64,000 nt of DNA. It comes from Arthrobacter woluwensis (GTDB lineage Bacteria; Actinomycetota; Actinomycetes; Actinomycetales; Micrococcaceae). Location of the stretch: contig NZ_FNSN01000003.1 of assembly GCF_900105345.1 (NCBI RefSeq), forward strand, positions 2,294,001-2,358,000. The letters run 5' to 3'. The translations under genes and the position numbers were made by a program. Below, one piece after another: positions 8,884 to 18,113 of this stretch. The notes beneath the pieces are model-generated. The model did not search any database. It saw nothing but the letters and a program-made list of their open reading frames with translations, and was not told where the DNA came from. How positions within the stretch are numbered: the first letter of the stretch is position 1; each line of letters starts with the position of its first letter.

Positions 8884-10896
8884 ATGACCAACCCTCTTCT
8901 GCAGCCGAGCACGCTCCCGTACGGTCTGACGCCGTTCGCCGAGCTCACCACCGAAGCCTACCGCGAGGCGATCCTCCAGGGCCTCAGCGAACACCGCGCC
9001 GAGGTCGAGGCCATCACCGGCAACGCCGACGCCCCTGACTTCCACAACACCGTCCTGGCACTGGAATCCTCCGGCGACCTGCTCGAGCGCGCCGTCCGGG
9101 CCTTCCACACCGTCTCCGGCGCGGACAGTTCGCCGGAGCTCGATGCACTCGAGTCCGAGGTGACGCCCCTGCTCGCCGAGCATGAGGACGGGATCTACCT
9201 CAACCGCGCGCTGTTCGACCGCTTCGAAGCCGTCGACGCCGACGGCCTGGAGGGCGAGGACGCGCAGCTCCTCTCGGAGTACCTCCGCCGGTTCCGCCTG
9301 GCAGGCATCGGCCTCGAGGAGAGCCAGCAGGCACGGCTCCGCGAGATCAACGCCCGGCTGTCCGCGCTCGGCACCGAGTTCTCTCAGAAGGCCAAGGAGA
9401 GCGTGAATGCCGGCGCCCTTGTGGTGGACACCGAAGAGGCCCTCCGCGGGTTCGATGCCGAAGCCATCCGTGCCGCCGCCCAGTCCGCCGACGAGGCCGG
9501 GCACGCCGGCAAGTTCCTCGTGCCTTTGATCCAGCCGAGCAGCCAGCCTGCGCTGTCCATCCTGGAGGACCCCGGCACACGCGCGCAGTTGCTCGCCAAC
9601 TCCCTCGCCCGCGGCATCCAGCCCGGCGAGCTGGACGTCCGCGAGAACATCCTGGAGCAGGCACGTCTCCGCGCCGAGAAGGCAGAGCTGCTGGGCTTCG
9701 CCAACTTCGCGGAGCTGTCCGTGCAGGATCAGACCGCGCCGGGTCTGGAACCGGTCCTCGAGATGCTGCACCGCATGGCGCCCGCGGCCCGCGCGAACGC
9801 CGAGCGTGAAGCGGAGGCGCTGGCGGCGTCGGCGGGTCATCCCATCGACGCCGCCGACTGGCAGTTCCACTCGGACCGGGTCCGCAATGAGCGGTTCCAG
9901 GTGGACGAGCAGGAGCTGTGCCCCTATTTCGAGCTCGACAGCGTGATCGAGAACGGCATCTTCCACGCGGCTGGCAAGCTCTTCGGCCTGACCTTCACCG
10001 AGCGGCCCGACCTCAAGGTCTACCACCCCGACGTCCGCGTCTGGGAGGTCTTCGAGGAGGACGGCACTCCCCTGGGCCTGTTCCTGGGCGACTTCTTCAC
10101 GCGTCCCTCCAAGCGCGGTGGCGCCTGGATGAACTCCCTCGTGGAGCAGTCCAGCTTCGCCGGGACGTCGCCCGTGGTCTTCAACACCCTCAACATCGCC
10201 CGCCCCGCCGACGGCGAGCCCGCGCTGCTGACCCTCGACGAGCTCCGGACCGTCTTCCACGAATTCGGCCACGCCTTGCACGGCCTGCTGTCGAAGGTGA
10301 AGTACCCGGGGCTGTCCGGTGCCAACGTGCCGCGGGACTTCGTGGAATACCCGTCGCAGGTCAACGAGATGTGGATCTTCCACCCGGAGGTGCTGTCCCA
10401 CTACGCCCGCCACCACGTGACCGGTGAGGCGCTGGACCCAGCCGTGGTGGAGCGCCTCGACGCCGCGCAGCTCTGGGGTCAGGGCTTCGGGACCACCGAG
10501 TATCTGGGCGCCGCCCTGCTCGACCTGGCCTGGCACTCCTTCGGCCAGGGCGACGTTCCCGAGGACGTGGAGGGCTTCGAGCGCGCGGCCCTCGGCCGGG
10601 CCGGGCTGGACTGGGACCTGGTGCCGCCGCGGTACCGCTCGGGGTACTTCCAGCACATCTTCGCCGGTGGCTGGTATGCCGCGGGCTACTACTCCTACAT
10701 CTGGAGCGAGGTCCTCGACGCGGACACGGTCGAGTGGTTCCGCGAGAACGGGGGCCTCACCCGTGAGAACGGCGAGCACTTCCGGAACGAACTGCTCAGC
10801 AGGGGCAACAGCCGCGACCCCCTGGACAGCTTCCGGGCCTTCCGCGGCCGCGACGCCGAGGTCGCCCCGCTGCTGAAGCGCCGCGGCCTGGCCTAG
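8884..10896 (+). CDS. M3 family metallopeptidase (peptidyl-dipeptidase Dcp / oligopeptidase A type)
   Basis: A 670-residue cytoplasmic zinc peptidase that trims short peptides. The zinc site HEFGH is at 459-463 in TVFHEFGHALHG, and the third ligand Glu lies about 25 residues on in FVEYPSQVNEMW. Further family blocks are FFTRPSKRGGAWMNSLVEQS upstream and YRSGYFQHIFAGGWYAAGYYSYIWSEVL downstream, the substrate-closing region. There is no signal peptide. The ATG at 8884 follows AAAGGG at 8 bases. It stands alone, divergent from the monooxygenase, and ends at a strong bidirectional terminator facing pdxS. Dcp and OpdA cannot be separated with confidence; the length fits either. Confidence 0.93.
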   Translation: MTNPLLQPSTLPYGLTPFAELTTEAYREAILQGLSEHRAEVEAITGNADAPDFHNTVLALESSGDLLERAVRAFHTVSGADSSPELDALESEVTPLLAEHEDGIYLNRALFDRFEAVDADGLEGEDAQLLSEYLRRFRLAGIGLEESQQARLREINARLSALGTEFSQKAKESVNAGALVVDTEEALRGFDAEAIRAAAQSADEAGHAGKFLVPLIQPSSQPALSILEDPGTRAQLLANSLARGIQPGELDVRENILEQARLRAEKAELLGFANFAELSVQDQTAPGLEPVLEMLHRMAPAARANAEREAEALAASAGHPIDAADWQFHSDRVRNERFQVDEQELCPYFELDSVIENGIFHAAGKLFGLTFTERPDLKVYHPDVRVWEVFEEDGTPLGLFLGDFFTRPSKRGGAWMNSLVEQSSFAGTSPVVFNTLNIARPADGEPALLTLDELRTVFHEFGHALHGLLSKVKYPGLSGANVPRDFVEYPSQVNEMWIFHPEVLSHYARHHVTGEALDPAVVERLDAAQLWGQGFGTTEYLGAALLDLAWHSFGQGDVPEDVEGFERAALGRAGLDWDLVPPRYRSGYFQHIFAGGWYAAGYYSYIWSEVLDADTVEWFRENGGLTRENGEHFRNELLSRGNSRDPLDSFRAFRGRDAEVAPLLKRRGLA

Positions 10897-10924
10897 CAGC
10901 CGCCCCACGGCCCGGGATGACACG

Positions 10925-10972
10925 ACGACGGCGGCCGGCCACCTTCCAGCGAAGGTGACCGGCCGCCGTCGT
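10925..10972. terminator. Bidirectional terminator between the M3 peptidase and pdxS
   Basis: A 22-base arm (10925-10946) pairs with 10951-10972 across the 4-base loop CAGC with a single mismatch. It lies 28 bases after the peptidase stop codon. A second hairpin closer to pdxS follows at 11031-11065. Confidence 0.85.
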
Positions 10973-11030
10973 GCAAATGCGTGTCGTGCGCGCCCGGCTC
11001 TCTCGGCTCGATAAGAGAGGGCGCAGAGGC

Positions 11031-11065
11031 TCAAAAGGCGGGGCGCCCCGCGCCCCGCCTTTTGA
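11031..11065 (-). terminator. Terminator of pdxS
   Basis: A perfect 15-bp stem (11031-11045 with 11051-11065) with a 5-base loop lies 15 bases downstream of the pdxS stop codon. The run of A/T pairs at its base (TCAAAA/TTTTGA) gives a partial U tract on the minus strand. Confidence 0.83.
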
Positions 11066-11079
11066 GAGGCGTCCGAACG

Positions 11080-12024
11080 TTACCAGCCGCGCTCGGCGAA
11101 CTGGATGGAGCGGGCCGGCTCGTCGACGTTGATGCCGACCATGGCCTCGCCCAGGCCGCGGGAGACCTTCGCGATGACCCCGGGGTCGTCGTAGAAGGTG
11201 GTGGCCTTGACCACGGCGGCGGCACGCTGGGCCGGGTTGCCGGACTTGAAGATGCCGGAGCCCACGAACACGCCGTCGGCGCCGAGCTGCATCATCATGG
11301 CGGCGTCGGCCGGGGTGGCGATGCCGCCGGCGGTGAAGAGGACCACGGGCAGCTTGCCGGTGGCCGCGACCTCCTTGACCAGCTCGTACGGGGCCTGCAG
11401 TTCCTTGGCGGCCACGTACAGCTCGTCCTCGGGCAGGGCCGAGAGCTTGGCGATCTCGGAGCGGATCTTGCGCATGTGACCCGTGGCGTTGGAGACGTCG
11501 CCGGTGCCGGCCTCGCCCTTGGAACGGATCATGGCCGCACCCTCGTTGATGCGGCGCAGGGCCTCACCGAGGTTGGTGGCGCCACAGACGAAGGGGACGT
11601 CGAAGTCCCACTTGTCGATGTGGTTGACATAGTCGGCCGGGGTGAGCACCTCGGACTCGTCGATGTAGTCGACGCCGAGGGACTGCAGGACCTGGGCCTC
11701 CACGAAGTGGCCGATGCGGGCCTTCGCCATGACCGGGATGGACACGGCCTCGATGATCTGGTCGATCATGTCCGGGTCGGACATGCGGGAGACCCCGCCC
11801 TGGGCGCGGATGTCCGCGGGAACGCGCTCGAGGGCCATGACGGCCACGGCGCCGGCGTCTTCGGCGATGCGGGCCTGCTCGACGTTGACGACGTCCATGA
11901 TGACGCCGCCCTTGAGCATGTCGGCCATGCCCCGCTTGACGCGGCTGCTGCCGGTGACGACTCGCTGCTTCGCATCGGCGGCATTGCCGTTGGTGTTCTC
12001 GCCGTTCAGTTCAGCTGTAGACAC
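11080..12024 (-). CDS. pdxS: Pyridoxal 5'-phosphate synthase lyase subunit PdxS
   Basis: PdxS builds pyridoxal phosphate from ribose 5-phosphate, glyceraldehyde 3-phosphate and ammonia from PdxT. The 314-residue protein has the usual variable N-terminal 25 residues, then [19 protein letters not shown] with Asp44, the Schiff-base Lys101 in [15 protein letters not shown], and [18 protein letters not shown] that contains the second active lysine. The start is GTG at 12024 with AGGGG 7 bases upstream. A -10-like TAGACT sits at 12125-12130, giving a leader of about 95 bases. It is followed by two hairpins. Next to pdxT in M. tuberculosis and many relatives, here it stands alone. Confidence 0.96.
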   Translation of the reverse strand: MSTAELNGENTNGNAADAKQRVVTGSSRVKRGMADMLKGGVIMDVVNVEQARIAEDAGAVAVMALERVPADIRAQGGVSRMSDPDMIDQIIEAVSIPVMAKARIGHFVEAQVLQSLGVDYIDESEVLTPADYVNHIDKWDFDVPFVCGATNLGEALRRINEGAAMIRSKGEAGTGDVSNATGHMRKIRSEIAKLSALPEDELYVAAKELQAPYELVKEVAATGKLPVVLFTAGGIATPADAAMMMQLGADGVFVGSGIFKSGNPAQRAAAVVKATTFYDDPGVIAKVSRGLGEAMVGINVDEPARSIQFAERGW

Positions 12025-12181
12025 AAAAAACCCCTATGGGTATCAGAAAATGGCGTACGCCAGGAACACGCGGCCAAACTCACGCAGTGTCTCCCGACCG
12101 GCGGCAGAACGCCGCCTGCGGACAAGTCTAATAGCTGTCCGACGGCGGCACCGCCCGTGAGGCGCGCCCGCGTAACAGACA

Positions 12182-12224
12182 GGCGAAGCCTCGGCTCGGG
12201 TCACTCCCAGGCCGAGGCTTCGCC
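12182..12224 (-). terminator. Terminator after the thrS-HIT-pgsA operon
   Basis: A perfect 14-bp stem (12182-12195 with 12211-12224) with a 15-base loop lies 17 bases downstream of the pgsA stop codon. It separates this operon from the pdxS promoter. The rest of 12025-12241 holds only the pdxS leader and its probable -10. Confidence 0.78.
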
Positions 12225-12241
12225 GGATGTCTGCTCCCCGG

Positions 12242-12853
12242 TCAGCGGACGGCGGCCGCCTGACGCCGGACCGTCTCGACGCGCTGCCCGATCGTGAAGA
12301 GCGATGCCAGAGCGAGCAGCACGAGCGTCACGAGCAGGACCACCGGCGGCAGGCCGAGCCCTGTGAGTCCGGTCATGACCAGCAGGGCGACGAGCCGCTC
12401 CGCACGCTCGGCGATGCCCACATTGCACTCGAAGCCGAGCGCTTCGGCCTTCGCCCGCGCATAGGACACGAGCATGCCGAGGACGAGGCATGCCAGGGCG
12501 GCCGTCGCGATGACCGGATCGTTCCCTCCGGTGAAGTACCAGAACGCGACCGTGGAGAACAGCACCCCGTCCACCACACGGTCCAGCGTCGAGTCGAGGA
12601 AGTTGCCCCACAGGCCGTGACGGCCGGACAGGCGCGCCATGATGCCGTCGACCACATCCGAGAAGATGAACACCGTGATCGCCACGGTCCCCCAGAAGAG
12701 CTGCCCCTGCGGGTAGAAGATGAGCGCGGAGACGACGGCGCCGAGTGTGCCGGCCACCGTCACGGCGTCCGGACTCACCCCGGCTTTGAGCAGCGCCTTG
12801 GCAAGAGGAGTGAACAGGCGCGTGAAGAAGGTGCGCGCGAAACGGTTGAGCAT
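12242..12853 (-). CDS. pgsA: CDP-alcohol phosphatidyltransferase, probable phosphatidylinositol-phosphate synthase
   Basis: A 203-residue membrane enzyme that joins CDP-diacylglycerol to an alcohol head group. The family motif D-G-x2-A-R-x8-G-x3-D-x3-D is complete: Asp69, Gly70, Ala73, Arg74, Gly83, Asp87, Asp91. About five to six hydrophobic helices are visible. The ATG at 12853 is chosen over a longer frame because it begins MLNRFARTFF, follows AGGGGA, and sits 4 bases after the HIT gene. The order thrS-HIT-pgsA matches Rv2614c-Rv2612c, where the product is phosphatidylinositol-phosphate synthase. That specificity is therefore taken from synteny. The acyltransferase and PimA mannosyltransferase genes expected next are absent. 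Confidence 0.85.
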   Translation of the reverse strand: MLNRFARTFFTRLFTPLAKALLKAGVSPDAVTVAGTLGAVVSALIFYPQGQLFWGTVAITVFIFSDVVDGIMARLSGRHGLWGNFLDSTLDRVVDGVLFSTVAFWYFTGGNDPVIATAALACLVLGMLVSYARAKAEALGFECNVGIAERAERLVALLVMTGLTGLGLPPVVLLVTLVLLALASLFTIGQRVETVRRQAAAVR

Positions 12854-12857
12854 GGGC

Positions 12858-13502
12858 TCAGAGGTCCCCTGCCGCTGCCGTGTGTGCGGCACCCGCCACG
12901 TCGCCGTCGTCGTCCGCCGGCCAGCCCTCGGCCAGCAGCTCCCGGACTTCACCCAAGGTCTGCGTGATCGCCTTGGTCTGCGCGATGATCGGCAAGAAGT
13001 TGCCGTCCCCGCCCCAGCGCGGCACCACATGCTGGTGAAGGTGCTCGGAGATCCCGGCGCCGCCCACCTTGCCTTGGTTCATGCCGATGTTGAAACCGCC
13101 CGGACGGGACACCTTCTGCAGCACGCGGATGGTGGTCTGGGTGAGGGCCGAGAACTCGGCGGTCTCCTCCTCCGTCAGGTCCGTGTAATAGGACACGTGG
13201 CGATAGGGGCAGATGAGGGCGTGCCCGGGGTTGTACGGGTACAGGTTGAGGATGACGTAGCAGAGCTTCCCCCGGTGCACGATGAGCGATTGCTCGTCGG
13301 AACGGCCCGGCGCCACGCAGAACGGGCAGGAATCCGGGTGGTCGTACTGCTCCTGACCACCCTTGATGTAGGCCATCCGATGAGGGGTCCACAGGCGCTG
13401 GAAGGCGTCCGGGACGCCGGGGAGCTGGAAATCGTCGGTCACGGCTTCATCAGAGGTCGTGCCCGTCCCGGAAGTCTCCGCAGCGCCTGTGGGTTCCGTC
13501 AT
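12858..13502 (-). CDS. HIT family protein, probable diadenosine tetraphosphate phosphorylase/hydrolase
   Basis: A 214-residue histidine-triad nucleotide enzyme. The catalytic H-x-H-x-H is His154-Leu-His156-Gln-His158, followed by VV. An upstream CPFC at about 59-62 suggests a zinc site. The fold core CYVILNLYPYNPGHALICPYRH is typical. The equivalent gene in M. tuberculosis, Rv2613c between thrS and pgsA1, encodes an Ap4A phosphorylase, so this activity is the best guess. The N-terminal 25 residues are low-complexity. It starts 3 bases after the thrS stop and ends 4 bases before pgsA, a tight operon. Confidence 0.88.
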   Translation of the reverse strand: MTEPTGAAETSGTGTTSDEAVTDDFQLPGVPDAFQRLWTPHRMAYIKGGQEQYDHPDSCPFCVAPGRSDEQSLIVHRGKLCYVILNLYPYNPGHALICPYRHVSYYTDLTEEETAEFSALTQTTIRVLQKVSRPGGFNIGMNQGKVGGAGISEHLHQHVVPRWGGDGNFLPIIAQTKAITQTLGEVRELLAEGWPADDDGDVAGAAHTAAAGDL

Positions 13503-13504
13503 GC

Positions 13505-15514
13505 CTAGAGGGTCCTGTTCTTCACGGCGTCGACGATCCGCTGCACGGCTTCCTCGACCGGCACGCCGTTGTCCTGGCTGCCGTCACGGAACCGGAAGGA
13601 CACCGCACCGTTCTCGGCGTCCTCGCCCCCGGCGATCAGGACGAAGGGCACCTTGTCCTTGCTGGCGGTGCGGATCTTCTTCGGGAAGCGGTCGCTGGAC
13701 GCGTCCACCTCCACCCGGATGCCGGCCTTCTTGAGCTTCGCCGCCACCTCATAGAGGTAGTCGTTGAACGCCTCGGCGACCGGGATGGCCACGACCTGAA
13801 CCGGCGCGAGCCACGCGGGGAACGCCCCGGCGTAGTGCTCGGTGAGGACACCCATGAAGCGCTCGACCGAACCGAAGAGCGCCCGGTGGATCATCACGGG
13901 ACGCTGGCGGGAGCCGTCCGCGGCCTGGTACTCGAGTTCGAAGCGCTCCGGCAGGTTGAAGTCCAGCTGGATCGTGGACATCTGCCAGGTGCGCCCCAGG
14001 GCGTCCTTGGCCTGCACGGAGATCTTGGGGCCGTAGAACGCGGCTCCACCCGGGTCCGGCACGAGCTCCAGCCCGGATGCCTCCGCCACCTCGGCGAGGG
14101 TGCGGGTGGCTTCCTCCCAGACCTCGTCGCTGCCGACGTACTTCTCGGGGTCCTTGGTGGACAGCTCCAGGTAGAAGTCGTCCAGGCCGTAGTCCTTGAG
14201 CAGCCCGAGCACGAAGTTGAGCGTGCTGGTCAGCTCGTCCTTCATCTGCTCCTTGGTGCAGTAGATGTGAGCGTCGTCCTGAGTCATGCCACGGACACGG
14301 GTCAGGCCGTGCACCACGCCGGACTTCTCGTAGCGGTACACCGAGCCGAACTCGAAGAGCCGCAGCGGGAGCTCGCGGTAGGACCGTCCGCGGGAGCGGA
14401 AGATCAGGTTGTGCATGGGGCAGTTCATGGGCTTGAGGTAGTAGTCCTGGCCCGGCTTGCGCACGGTGCCGTCCTCATTGAACTCCGCGTCGACGTGCAT
14501 CGCGGGGAACATGCCGTCCTTGTACCAGTCCAGGTGGCCCGAGACCTCGTACAGGTGCCCCTTGGTGATGTGGGGGGTGTAGACGAACTCGTAGTCGGCT
14601 TCCACGTGCCGCTGGCGGGAGTAGTCCTCCATCGCCTTGCGGATGATGCCGCCCTTGGGGTGGAACACCGGCAGACCGGAGCCCAGCTCGTCCGGGAAGG
14701 AGAAGAGGTCCAGTTCGACGCCGAGCTTGCGGTGATCGCGGCGCTCCGCCTCGGCCAGGCGCTCCTGGTACTCCTTGAGGGCTTCCTTGGTGGGCCACGC
14801 GGTGCCGTAGATGCGCTGCAGCGGCTTGTTGTTCTGGTCGCCCAGCCAGTAGGCGGCCGAGGAACGGGTCAGTGCGAAGGCGTTGGAGATCAGCTTGGTG
14901 TTGGGCAGGTGCGGGCCGCGGCAGAGATCGCACCAGACCACGTCGCCGCTCTTGCGGTCCACGTTGTCGTAGATCGTGATGTCGCCTGCGCCGACCTCGA
15001 CGTTGACGCCCTCGCCCGCTTCATCGGCGGAGTCGGCCTTGCCGAGCAGTTCGAGCTTGTACGGCTCGTCGGCCATCGCCTCACGCGCCTCCTCCGGGGA
15101 GACGACACGGCGCACGAACTTCTGGTTCTGGTTGACGATCTTGAGCATCATCTTCTCGAGGGCCTTGAGGTCCTCGGGGGTGAAGGGCTCGGCGACGTCG
15201 AAGTCGAAGTAGAAGCCGTCCTTGATGTACGGACCGATGCCGAGCTTGGCATCCGGACGCAGCTGCTGCACGGCCTGGGCCATGACGTGCGCGGTGGAGT
15301 GGCGGAGGACGTTCAGGCCGTCCGGGGAGTCGATGGTGACGGACTCGATCTCGGCGCCGGCCTCCAGGGGCTGGTCCAGATCCTTGAGCACACCGTCGAC
15401 ACGCATGACCACCACGTCACGGCGATCGAAGAACAACTCCGCGCCAGTGGTGCCCGCGGTCACCTGGGTCTCGTCTCCGTCGACTCTGAGGGTGATCTGT
15501 TGGGCTTCTGACAC
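13505..15514 (-). CDS. thrS: Threonyl-tRNA synthetase
   Basis: A 669-residue class II synthetase that charges tRNA(Thr). Domains in order: a TGS domain (about 1-70); the editing domain, with the [11 protein letters not shown] motif near 75-85 and a zinc-like [12 protein letters not shown] near 195; the catalytic core with motif 2 [14 protein letters not shown] and the Cys/His zinc ligands of the active site (MNCPMHN); and the anticodon-binding domain from about 565 ([23 protein letters not shown]). The GTG at 15514 follows AGGAGACACC. A -10-like TAGACT lies at 15581-15586. I looked for a T-box leader and saw none; the upstream gap is too short. It heads the thrS-HIT-pgsA operon. Confidence 0.97.
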   Translation of the reverse strand: MSEAQQITLRVDGDETQVTAGTTGAELFFDRRDVVVMRVDGVLKDLDQPLEAGAEIESVTIDSPDGLNVLRHSTAHVMAQAVQQLRPDAKLGIGPYIKDGFYFDFDVAEPFTPEDLKALEKMMLKIVNQNQKFVRRVVSPEEAREAMADEPYKLELLGKADSADEAGEGVNVEVGAGDITIYDNVDRKSGDVVWCDLCRGPHLPNTKLISNAFALTRSSAAYWLGDQNNKPLQRIYGTAWPTKEALKEYQERLAEAERRDHRKLGVELDLFSFPDELGSGLPVFHPKGGIIRKAMEDYSRQRHVEADYEFVYTPHITKGHLYEVSGHLDWYKDGMFPAMHVDAEFNEDGTVRKPGQDYYLKPMNCPMHNLIFRSRGRSYRELPLRLFEFGSVYRYEKSGVVHGLTRVRGMTQDDAHIYCTKEQMKDELTSTLNFVLGLLKDYGLDDFYLELSTKDPEKYVGSDEVWEEATRTLAEVAEASGLELVPDPGGAAFYGPKISVQAKDALGRTWQMSTIQLDFNLPERFELEYQAADGSRQRPVMIHRALFGSVERFMGVLTEHYAGAFPAWLAPVQVVAIPVAEAFNDYLYEVAAKLKKAGIRVEVDASSDRFPKKIRTASKDKVPFVLIAGGEDAENGAVSFRFRDGSQDNGVPVEEAVQRIVDAVKNRTL

Positions 15515-15651
15515 GGTGTCTCCTGTTCATCTTGCGGCTTCATGACTTGCGGCATACGGGACCACAGCCAGCCACCGAACAGTCTAGTACGAGCGCCGGG
15601 AGCGCTCGGCACCGGTTCCCTCAGGAACGGATGAACCCGGAGTGGCGCCGC

Positions 15652-16506
15652 TCAGGCCGCGGCGCTGGTCAGCGGCTGATCCTGCTCCAGCCGTGCGAGG
15701 AGTTCCAGGCGTTCGGCGCTCACAGCGTCCGCCGGGGCGAACCAGACGATCCGCGTTCCAAGGGTCTCGTCGGTCCACAGGCTCGTCATGCTGAGATTCA
15801 GCTCACCCAACTGGGGGTGACGGAGCCGCTTGAGGGCGTTGCGCTCACCGGAGACGTCGCCACGGGCCCAGAGCTCCCGGAACACCGGGGAGGCGTCCTG
15901 GAGCTCCTGGATGAAGCGCTGCCATTCGGGATACTCCCGATGGCGGCCGTAGGCGGCGCGGAGACGGGCGGCGATGCGCCGCTGAGCGTGCTCGAGATCC
16001 ACGTGCGCCTTCTGCCATTCCGGAGCCGTGAACAGCAGCCGCGCGCAGTTGCGCTCCCCCACCGGGATCCGGTCGAAGTCCGTGAACAGATACCGGTAGG
16101 AGCGGTTGTAGGCGACGATGTCGAAGCGGGCGGTCTGAGCGGCCGCCGGGTAGGGCATGAGCTTGGCGAGCAGTTCGTGGTGCGAGTCGTTCAGGCAGCT
16201 CATCGGGGCACGCTCGGGGATCGCGGCGCCGGCCAGCGCGAACAGGTGATCCCGTTCGTCGTCACTCAGGAGGAGCGCCCGCGCGATCGACGTCAGCACC
16301 TGCTCCGACGCCGCGATGGGCCGACCCTGCTCGAGCCACGTGTACCAAGTGAGTCCGACGCCGGCGAGCTGGGCCACTTCCTCGCGCCGGAGACCCGCGA
16401 CGCGGCGCCGCGCGCCCCGTGGCAGCCCCACGTCCTCCGGCCGCAGCCGCGCCCGACGGGAACTCAGAAATTCCGCGAATTCCTCGCGGCGTGCCGAAGT
16501 GGACAT
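15652..16506 (-). CDS. XRE family transcriptional regulator with MmyB-like ligand-binding domain
   Basis: A 284-residue regulator. The N-terminal helix-turn-helix is at about residues 20-80 (RRRVAGLRREEVAQLAGVGLTWYTWLEQGRPI). It is followed by the PAS-like MmyB domain (YNRSYRYLFTDFDRIP, NALKRLRHPQLGELNLSMTSLW). Such proteins are common in actinobacteria, usually next to a dehydrogenase or transporter they repress. The ATG at 16506 is chosen because GGAGGAGA precedes it; the frame stays open upstream without homology-like sequence. It is divergent from an MFS exporter with a palindromic site between them, so control of that exporter is the natural inference. The inducer is unknown. Confidence 0.88.
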   Translation of the reverse strand: MSTSARREEFAEFLSSRRARLRPEDVGLPRGARRRVAGLRREEVAQLAGVGLTWYTWLEQGRPIAASEQVLTSIARALLLSDDERDHLFALAGAAIPERAPMSCLNDSHHELLAKLMPYPAAAQTARFDIVAYNRSYRYLFTDFDRIPVGERNCARLLFTAPEWQKAHVDLEHAQRRIAARLRAAYGRHREYPEWQRFIQELQDASPVFRELWARGDVSGERNALKRLRHPQLGELNLSMTSLWTDETLGTRIVWFAPADAVSAERLELLARLEQDQPLTSAAA

Positions 16507-16575
16507 GTCTCCTCCTGCAGCGATCCTCTCACGCCCGTACGCGGCCGGGAGCACTTGGGCCGGGTGCTGTCACTA

Positions 16576-16607
16576 CCAGGATAAACAGGCTCCTGGCACC
16601 AGGATAA
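16576..16607. promoter_or_regulatory. Probable operator between the XRE regulator and the MFS exporter
   Basis: The decamer ACCAGGATAA occurs twice (16575-16584 and 16598-16607), with TCCTGG between. TCCTGG-CA-CCAGGA (16591-16604) is an inverted repeat, and CCAGGA (16576-16581) also pairs with it. The array lies 22-54 bases before the exporter ATG and is likely bound by the divergent regulator. Confidence 0.55.
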
Positions 16608-16628
16608 GGAGCGGAGCAGAGTGGTCCC

Positions 16629-18065
16629 ATGACCACCGCGCCCACCGCCTCAGCAACGACCACGCTCCACCCGGTCCCCCCGGCCTCCGTGCCGATCTGG
16701 CGCTATCTCGGCCTCGTCCTGGCGCCCGGCGTCGGGTCCTACGCCTTCAACGCCGTCACCGTCTCGCTTTCGCAGCTGCACACGGAGTTCTCCGCGTCCG
16801 ATGCCGGGCTGGAGCTCGTCGTCGCCGGCTACGGGATCCCCTTCGCCACGCTGCTCATTCTGGGCGGGCGCCTCGGTGACCGCTTTGGCAGGCACCGCAT
16901 GTTCACCCTCGGAATGGTCGTGTTCCTCGTGGCGGCCCTGGCCTGCTCCTTCCCGCCGAACCTCGGGGTCCTGATCGCCGCACGGATCGCACAAGGCCTC
17001 GGCGCCGCGCTCTGCACGCCCCAAGTGCTCGCCACGATCCAGGCGACGAGCGTGGGCGCGGCCCGCGTGCGGGCCATCTCCGCCTTCGGGGCCAGTGGCG
17101 GCATCGGTGCGGCGCTCGGTCAGGTGGCCGGCGGGGCGCTGGCGAGCGTCACGTTCGGGCCCCTCTCCGGCTGGCGCGCCGTCTACTGGCTCGCCGCGGC
17201 CATCGCGGCGGCCGCCGTCGTGCTCGGCCGCTTCGCACCCCGCAGCACAGCCCATGAGGCCGTGGACATCGACGTTGCGGGCACGCTCCAGCTCGGCGGC
17301 GGCGTCCTGCTGCTGGCCGCCGGTCTGACGTTCGGGCCGTCGCTCGGCTGGCCGTGGCCGGTGCCGGTCGCGCTCGTGGTGGGCGCGGTCCTTCTGCTCG
17401 CACTGTGGCGGCATCAGAACCGGATCGAACGGTCCGGCCGTGTGCCCCTCCTGCCGCCCAGCATCCTGCGTCTGCCGGCCCTGCAGACCGGGCTGCTCGC
17501 CGCCGGACTGTTCTTCGCCGGGTACGGAGCGATCCTCTACGTCATCCCGCGCGCCCTGGAACACGGTCTCGGCCTGACGCCCCTGGACGCGGGCCTCCTC
17601 CTGCTTCCCTTCGCCCTGGTGTTCACGGCCGTGTCCCTCAGCCTGTCCAGGATCCAGCGGTGGCTCGGGGACCGCACGCTGTTCTGGGGCGTCACGCTTC
17701 AGGGGGCGGCGCTCGTCCTGATCGCCGCGACCGTCCTCCTGGCCTGGACCCCGGCGCTTCCGTTGCTGCTGCAGCCCAGCCTGGTGCTCCTGGGCGCCGG
17801 ACAGGCGATGATCTTCTCCCCGCTCACCCAGGCGGTGGTGCGCGAGATCCCAGTGGAGGCGGCCGGCCTGTCCGGCGGGCTGTTCGGCACCGTGCAGCAG
17901 CTCGCGCTCTCCCTGGGCGTCATCCTGATCGGCGGGATCTGCACCGCGGCAGGTCTGACGGGCCAAGCCGAGTTCGCCGCGGGAACGTTCCTTGACCTCG
18001 GGATCGCCCTGATCGTGGTGCTCCTGGCCCTCCGGCTGAACCGCCGTCGAACGGCTCATGAATAA
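16629..18065 (+). CDS. MFS transporter, DHA2 (14-helix drug:H+ antiporter) type
   Basis: A 478-residue membrane protein with about 14 hydrophobic segments, the DHA2 layout. Loop 2-3 carries motif A as LGGRLGDRFGRHRMF. Motif C-like glycine/proline residues lie in helix 5 (GASGGIGAALGQVAGGALAS). It should export a small, often toxic, organic compound in exchange for protons. The N-terminal 20 residues are low-complexity and cytoplasmic. The nearest AGGAG is 18 bases from the ATG, too far for a normal ribosome site, so start and expression may be unusual. It is divergent from an XRE regulator with an operator-like array between them. The substrate cannot be deduced. Confidence 0.88.
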   Translation: MTTAPTASATTTLHPVPPASVPIWRYLGLVLAPGVGSYAFNAVTVSLSQLHTEFSASDAGLELVVAGYGIPFATLLILGGRLGDRFGRHRMFTLGMVVFLVAALACSFPPNLGVLIAARIAQGLGAALCTPQVLATIQATSVGAARVRAISAFGASGGIGAALGQVAGGALASVTFGPLSGWRAVYWLAAAIAAAAVVLGRFAPRSTAHEAVDIDVAGTLQLGGGVLLLAAGLTFGPSLGWPWPVPVALVVGAVLLLALWRHQNRIERSGRVPLLPPSILRLPALQTGLLAAGLFFAGYGAILYVIPRALEHGLGLTPLDAGLLLLPFALVFTAVSLSLSRIQRWLGDRTLFWGVTLQGAALVLIAATVLLAWTPALPLLLQPSLVLLGAGQAMIFSPLTQAVVREIPVEAAGLSGGLFGTVQQLALSLGVILIGGICTAAGLTGQAEFAAGTFLDLGIALIVVLLALRLNRRRTAHE

Positions 18066-18101
18066 GCCGGTCGGGGGATGTCCCGGCGCACGGGCCGCGG
18101 C

Positions 18102-18107
18102 TAGCAT
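18102..18107 (+). promoter_or_regulatory. -10 element, leaderless type, for the AhpD-like gene
   Basis: TAGCAT is followed by six bases and the ATG at 18114, with no ribosome-binding sequence between. The 48-base gap after the exporter gene would carry a separate promoter. Confidence 0.55.
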
Positions 18108-18113
18108 GCAGAC

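Noticed and set aside
15515-15651. Possible T-box leader or riboswitch upstream of thrS
   Set aside because: The gap is only about 137 bases, with one small 7-bp hairpin (15590-15608) and a -10-like TAGACT. No T-box sequence or specifier stem is visible.
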